Source: Amphiura filiformis
Lineage: Eukaryota > Echinodermata > Ophiuroidea > Amphilepidida > Amphiuridae
Assembly: GCF_039555335.1 (NCBI RefSeq)
Contig: NC_092635.1
Span: 52,574,755-52,638,754 of the forward strand
Length of the DNA: 64,000 bases
Direction: 5' to 3'
The stretch's first letter is position 1. The number at the start of each line of letters is the position of its first letter. Shown here one piece after another: positions 59,168 through 64,000 of this stretch. The translations under genes and the position numbers were made by a program. The notes beneath the pieces are model-generated. The model was given only the letters and a program-made list of their open reading frames with translations. It was not told where the DNA came from and did no database searches.

Positions 59168-61326
59168 CTGTAAAAAGAGAAAATATTAGATGAAAAAATG
59201 TTAATGAATACAAAAGCACACTCTTAGAAAAGAAAGTTTTAAAAGCAACCTTTTTTTGTCCTCTCAGGAGAACCCTTGAAGGTTCTTAGATGGAGCCACA
59301 AAAGAAGCTTAGGACACTTTGAGGAACTGTTTTTGGTTCTCTGAAAGTCAATTAGAACCTTTGTGGTTCTCAAAAGGATTTAAATTTTAAGTACCTTAAT
59401 GGCTGAATCAGGAGGTTCCTGTTAGATCCTTATAATTCAAAAGGGTTTTGTGAAAATCTTAGAACCTTTTGTAGAACCAAAAGGTTCTACATGAACCAAA
59501 AGGTTCTACATGAGTTTCAGCGAACCAAAGAAGTTTGTCAGAGTGCCCCAAAATCCTTTTGTGGTTCTTCTGAGAACCATCAAAGGTTCTCGTTTGAAGG
59601 AACTTTCTTTTCTAAGTAAGAGTGCAGACATGGATGCTGAAATGTTTCCTCTCTCAATAAAACACGATTCATGTTACCCTTATCATTGTTGACCTCTTTC
59701 CCTCACATATACATTGTACCTACACATCCTACATGCAAACACCTGCAATCATGGACATCATTGACCCATCCTATTGAATTTTTATACAACTGCGGATAGA
59801 CACATTTGACTTTTATTCACCTTACCATGAACAGTCTATGGCCTCTTTTAAGATACACTTGAATAGAGTCAAGTTTTTACTCTATCGGAGTTTATTATGG
59901 ACGTAACTCTACAACATCAACTATAATGGTATATGGCTAATGCATTCTTATACAATTTTGGATCTAGAAACACCACCCTTGAATGCAGACGTTTGCATGT
60001 CTTACACAGGTATTTAGATTTCTTATGTGAGTCTGCCCACTTGTTTACCGTTGATTACAAAAACACACATACACACCCACCCCTACATATCCCTGCTATC
60101 AAAAATGAACATTGGGTAAAAACCCTTACACATTATGCTGAATGCGTTATCATGCCTTGTTAAACTAGCCTCTACAGCTCTGTTACTTAAATAAAAGAAA
60201 ATACATTTCAGCTTGTATTCAAATTGCTGTAATTTCACCGCCATGGTGAATCATCACAATCAGAACACACCAACTAAGCATTGTGCAGCCAAACCTTGCG
60301 CAAACATATCCGCACTTAGATTGTAACATCCACCAATTATCTGTGCAGCTCCCCAATTCCCATTGGGTGAAAGAAGTTTTTGATAATCAAACAACTAATC
60401 ATCGATTTTGAAAGCAGGAGGAAATGAAAGATCCCAGGGAAAACCTGCGAGAGCAAGCACGGATCGGGATAAACCAAGTGCACATACAGTCCTGTATACA
60501 GCTGGGGCTTGAACCCGGGGCTTGAACCCGGGGCCTCAATTGGTTCAAGGTGAAGAGGGAACAACCGCTGCACCAACTCGCTCTCCCATGTTAACATGTT
60601 TCTAAAAAATATTTCAGCACTTAACATGTCTCTAAAAAAATTTTCATTTTGTAATTATGTAAACGTGTTAACACTTACATATAAGTATTGTACTCATATA
60701 GGCATAGATGACATAAGGATAATACATTGAAATGTTGTACTGATTAGGCAATGCCAGTGAGAATTGTTGTGTCTTTTCATAATACGGTGCCGACAGGTAT
60801 AGAACTGTGGCTGGAATTGAAACAAACAAATAATCAAAATATTACATTCTTTACAAATAATTACCACAGACTGACATGTGCACCATGCTTGGATTTTATG
60901 ATGACAAACGGATGCGAGAGGGGAATGAATGTTTGGTATCTTGGCAATGTCTTAATGCTCTCTGCGCTCACCATAGGCTTCAACATAAAAAGTCCAAATT
61001 TTGGAATTTGTCATCTGCAGTTGATTTTGGTGTGGAGAGGGTTTATGTGACACACTTGCAAATGTTAATCAAAATTAACCATGATCAAAATTTTAAATTT
61101 CAAAATCATCATTTTGAAGTACCTTTTGCCATCTTATCCTAAAAATGGTGCACAATATCCGTCTGTGGCATTAGTTTCCATCAGCAATACTTACAACACA
61201 CAATAATAGCTATATGAGCGTATAACCAATATGGGAAGTAGAAGGATATGTTGTATTGGTTAGGCAATGACAAGCTGAATTTCCCAGTATCGTCGTAAAA
61301 TGGAATGGATAGGAAGATTACAATAG
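59076..61326 (-). CDS. 3' part of a 3-hydroxyacyl-CoA dehydratase (HACD/PTPLA) gene
   Basis: Three exons are visible on the - strand: A (61326-61195), B (60810-60679) and terminal C (59167-59076). A and B each encode the C-terminal HACD segment with the SLPNxYNxSF-type motif (FSLSLPNQYNISFYF and FSLALPNQYNISMYY), followed by the last membrane helix. Exon C adds SHMWRQRQRRF and a basic tail. HACD enzymes sit in the ER membrane and dehydrate 3-hydroxyacyl-CoA in very-long-chain fatty acid elongation. The catalytic Tyr and Glu lie earlier in the protein, in exons not found here. The gene is therefore partial and must continue upstream, probably past 64000. Both A-to-C and B-to-C joins keep the frame. 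Confidence 0.85.
59218..59625. mobile_element. MITE with amplified AGAACCTTTTGG motif
   Basis: Ends CACTCTTAGAAAAGAAAG and CTTTCTTTTCTAAGTAAGAG are inverse, about 408 bp apart. The words GGTTCT / AGAACC with AAAAGG recur more than ten times in both orientations, including AACCAAAAGGTTCTACATGA twice in tandem. It lies in the intron before HACD exon C; its near edge is 50 bp from that acceptor. Confidence 0.85.
60240..60592 (-). mobile_element. tRNA-derived SINE
   Basis: Reverse strand: GAGCGAGTTGGTGCAGCGG resembles a tRNA A box, and GGGTTCAAGCCCC (twice in tandem) resembles a B box, about 60 bp apart. These are followed by a body with TTTCCCTGGGATCTTTCATT and CACCCAATGGGAATTGGGG. The 3' limit is uncertain. 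It lies in the HACD intron between B and C, in the gene's orientation. The 96-codon ORF over it is part of the SINE. Confidence 0.7.
60679..60810 (-). CDS. HACD-like exon B (alternative)
   Basis: 132 nt; acceptor TTTCAATTCCAG and donor GTAAGT on the reverse strand; phase 1 in and out. Encodes TVLYLSAPYYEKTQQ, ALPNQYNISMYYP and VIYAYMSTILI. Intact in every respect, so it is not a dead duplicate. Including both A and B would insert an extra 44 residues and repeat the motif and helix. Confidence 0.85.
61195..61326 (-). CDS. HACD-like exon A (alternative)
   Basis: 132 nt; acceptor ACTTATTCCACAG and donor GTAAGT on the reverse strand; phase 1 in and out. Encodes 43 full codons from IVIFLSIPFYDDTGK through SLPNQYNISFYF to LYAHIAIIVC. 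Same length and phase as exon B, and 23 of 43 residues are identical. Confidence 0.85.
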
Positions 61327-61367
61327 CTGTGGAATAAGTATAAAATTAAATTGTCATGTAAGTGACC

Positions 61368-61645
61368 TACAATCCCCGAAAAATGTCGTTGAAACGCTTT
61401 AGGCATCTTGAATGAAATCAAAAGTGTATTTTTAATGTGGATAAAAATGTTCAATATTTGGAATTAGAAGAAAGCTGTGCCATCAATAAACACTTTCCCT
61501 TCCCCACCCCCCATCATTCAATGTTGCGACACTTTGGAGACACGCTGAACACATTTGCACGTTTCAACATTGCACGGGGGGGTGGGGGGACCTATTTTCC
61601 CCTACAGACGCTTTAATGTTTCAAGACATATTTCGGGGATTGTCT
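61368..61645. mobile_element. MITE upstream of HACD exon A
   Basis: Ends ACAATCCCCGAAAAATGTC and GACATATTTCGGGGATTGT are inverse, about 275 bp apart. It begins 42 bp before the exon A acceptor (on the - strand), with C- and G-rich runs inside. Confidence 0.8.
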
Positions 61646-62485
61646 GAGGCAATCGCTAAAATTAACTTCTGATTTTAATCTTTTGGCTATAACTTTAAAA
61701 CTACTTGATAGAATCACTCCAAATTTTCAATGAATATTAGTTAGTGCATAAGCTATGATGTGAGTATAAAATAAAACAACTAATTGTATCAATTTTGAAT
61801 ATATCGCCCTGCACTACAAGCAGGTTGCACCCATCACCTGTGTATGTCTACAATCATAGATTGAATACAATAGCGCTCTTTTCAAACATACTAATCTTAC
61901 AGATGTGAGTGATCAGCATGATATAGTTCAATGCATAGGTATCGCATGAACGCTGCAGTGCAGGGCAATATAGTTAAAAAACGACCTTCTTCCCCTTTTT
62001 CAGACCAACACCATCCCCCAAAGCAAAAAACAAAACAAAACGAACCAATAAAAAATCAAATTAGTACGCTTATGAAGTAGGCCTACTCATGCAGAGATAT
62101 CTTTAAAATTGATCATTTAATTTGCGTGAAATTTTAAAGTGCGATTGTAAATCGTCCCATTGAATCACATAGTGATTTGACGGTTTACCATAGTCTAATA
62201 CTGAATAATAATACAAGGAGTTTCTTTAATTTAGAAATGGTAAACTGTTGACAAAATTCATAATTTAGGCCGATTTGGTGTCAATTTTTATTTGTAAAGT
62301 GTTTTGTTTGAAAGCTTGTTAAAAACTACATCTAATTTTACTATTTTACGTTTTGTTAGCTCTAACATTATTTACATTTTACTGATTTTAGTAAATGTAA
62401 ATCGCCTGTCGAGATTTACCATTTTCATAATCACGAGAATGCAATGCGCACCCATATATCACGGAATCCCGTAATTATTTCAACA

Positions 62486-62579
62486 TGACAGCGTGGTGTA
62501 ATGGACAGTACTTCAGACGGTGAAACGAAAGGCTAGTGGTTCGAGCCCCAACAGTTTCACCTTTTTTTTTTTTTTTTTT
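62486..62579 (+). pseudogene. tRNA-like unit with T-run terminator
   Basis: GCGTGGTGTAATGG resembles a tRNA A box, and GGTTCGAGCCCC matches the B-box consensus 47 bp later, followed by a run of 18 T (62562-62579), a strong pol III stop. The T-stem pairs poorly (about two good pairs), so it is probably a tRNA pseudogene or SINE head and not a working tRNA. I do not assign an anticodon. Confidence 0.5.
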
Positions 62580-62609
62580 GTGTGTGACTTATTCAAACAA
62601 GTAAACAAT

Positions 62610-62955
62610 TCTTCTGTATTCATGACAATTTACATTGTAAAACACGAAAATAAGTTTTAAAACCCTAATTTATCTATGGCATGATAATTGATTTTTTAAA
62701 ATTGTAATAAAGACACAAATAGATCCGGACATCTTTTAAGGTTGTGAATATGGGCACTATGGCAATTGTAAGACAAACTATTCTTCTGTATTCATGACAA
62801 TTGACATTGTGAAACACGAAAATAAGTTTTAAAACACTAATTTATCTATGGCATGATAATTGATTGTTTTTGTTTTAAATTGTAATAAAGACAAACATAG
62901 ATCCGGACATCTTTAAAGGTCATGAATATGGGCACAATAGCAATTGTAAGATACC
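62610..62955 (+). repeat. Direct tandem duplication, unit about 172 bp
   Basis: TTCTTCTGTATTCATGACAA, ACGAAAATAAGTTTTAAAAC, ATTTATCTATGGCATGATAA and ATAGATCCGGACATCTTT occur in the same order twice, with a few substitutions and small indels. Confidence 0.85.
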
Positions 62956-63399
62956 CCCCCACACACACACCCACCCACGTTCAAGTTTCATACGTTTCAT
63001 AAGTATTTACTTATAGAGTGCTTGCACAAAAGGTCATTAGTTCAATCATCTCCTCTATAGGCACGCTCCAAAAGATATGCAAATGGATGGAGTACAAAAG
63101 AATTATTTGACCACTACCTAAATAAAAGATGAGTTGTTTTATTTTGTGCCCACATCATAGCCTATCTATTAATAAATAGTCATGGAAAATTTTTCACGCG
63201 GTACCTATGCATTGAACTATATCATGCTGATCACTCACATCTGTAAGATTAGTATGTTTGAAAAAAGCGTTATTGTATTCAATCTATGATTGTAGACATA
63301 CACATGTGATGGGTGCAACCTGCTTGTAGTGCAGGGCGATATAGTCAAAATTGATACAATTAGTTGTTTTATTTTATACCCACATCATAGCATGGGTGC

Positions 63400-64000
63400 C
63401 GTGGGTTAATTAGAGGGATGATCATAAGGGATGCTATGGTGTATTGTTAACCACATTTTGGTTCCAAGTTCCAAAACGCTGAAGCAATAAACTCTAAATC
63501 TGGAAAAATATTGTTAACAATGACACCAACTGAATCCTAGATACAGATGCATCAAAGTCCACATGCATTCTCTAAAAGAAGCATTTTGAGCAATTTGGAA
63601 AATGACCCCAATGACCACCTTTGACATGTGACCCCCAACAAATAGCTTATATAATATCTCACTAATCATGAACACTTGTGTCCAAATTAAATCCAGAAGC
63701 CTCAAACTTTGGAAATGGGGCCATTTTAAGCAGCGTTTACAAAAAAGTTTAACAAAGACTTGTAAATAACCCTATGTTATTTTCAATTCTCGCGATTCAC
63801 AATACAATGCGCCGCCAACGGCTGCTCTTGCTAGTCCAAACTTTGACCTCCAAGGTCGATATCGCCTTCCTAGCCACCTCTGGGTTTTTACGCGAGTGTG
63901 ATAATAATAATGCTGAAAACAGCTCCACAATGGATTCCGTGTGATCAATAGATCGAAAATGGATTTACTACACTTATTGTACACTTCTTTTTAGTGTACA
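63400..64000. other. Right-edge non-coding sequence
   Basis: No exon of the HACD gene was recognised here. The two - strand ORFs (63514-63705 and 63772-63984) have no splice signals or family resemblance and look like repeat sequence. The upstream HACD exons are expected beyond the right edge. Confidence 0.5.

Larger units (their letters stand above)
61750..63395. mobile_element. Large element with about 210-bp inverted arms
   Basis: Left arm about 61750-61985 and right arm about 63190-63395 are reverse complements (CAACTAATTGTATCAATTTTG, GATTGAATACAATA, ACTAATCTTACAGATGTGAG). Between them lie 1.2 kb with a tRNA-like unit and a 172-bp tandem duplication. No transposase ORF is visible. Confidence 0.8.

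Noticed and set aside
60337..60627. 96-codon - strand ORF
   Set aside because: It covers a tRNA-derived SINE with a doubled B box.

Overview
The window is animal nuclear DNA: AT-rich, with split genes whose short exons have GT/AG borders and matching phases, long introns, and very many transposon remnants, most of them foldback elements of a few hundred base pairs. It is probably a marine invertebrate deuterostome such as an echinoderm. That is an inference from the overall character of the repeats and from the TMEM221-like gene; no diagnostic marker is present. The long open frames of prokaryotes are absent, and most ORFs over 60 codons are accidental or lie in repeats.

Three protein genes can be assembled by joining exons by phase. 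(1) On the + strand, 5036-31548, ten coding exons encode a 461-residue type I membrane protein: signal peptide, two fibronectin type III-like domains, a Pro/Thr-rich stalk, one transmembrane helix and a tail of about 32 residues. I do not recognise a named orthologue. (2) On the - strand, 42356-37345, three coding exons encode a 339-residue four-helix membrane protein resembling TMEM221 (Jiraiya), with a Gly/Asn-rich C-terminal tail ending in a possible PDZ ligand. (3) On the - strand, 61326-59076, lies the 3' end of a 3-hydroxyacyl-CoA dehydratase (HACD/PTPLA) gene. It has two homologous, equal-length, same-phase exons that look mutually exclusive, followed by one shared terminal exon. The 5' part of this gene is not visible and probably lies beyond the right edge.

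Region by region: 1-5034 is non-coding with several inverted-repeat elements. 5036-31548 is the FN3 gene, with introns full of foldback elements, a broken LINE reverse transcriptase and a duplicated exon fragment. 31549-37344 is intergenic, with nested elements. 37345-42356 is the TMEM221-like gene. 42357-59075 is mostly repeats. It includes four head-to-tail non-autonomous Helitrons (46007-50154) inserted into an older inverted-repeat element, whose uninterrupted relative lies near 13.3 kb. 59076-61326 is the HACD 3' end, and 61327-64000 is repeats, including a large inverted-repeat unit with a tRNA-like insert.

Nothing shows that the three genes work together. The most notable signals are the HACD exon duplication, the Helitron array with its paralogous empty site, and the unassigned FN3 receptor.
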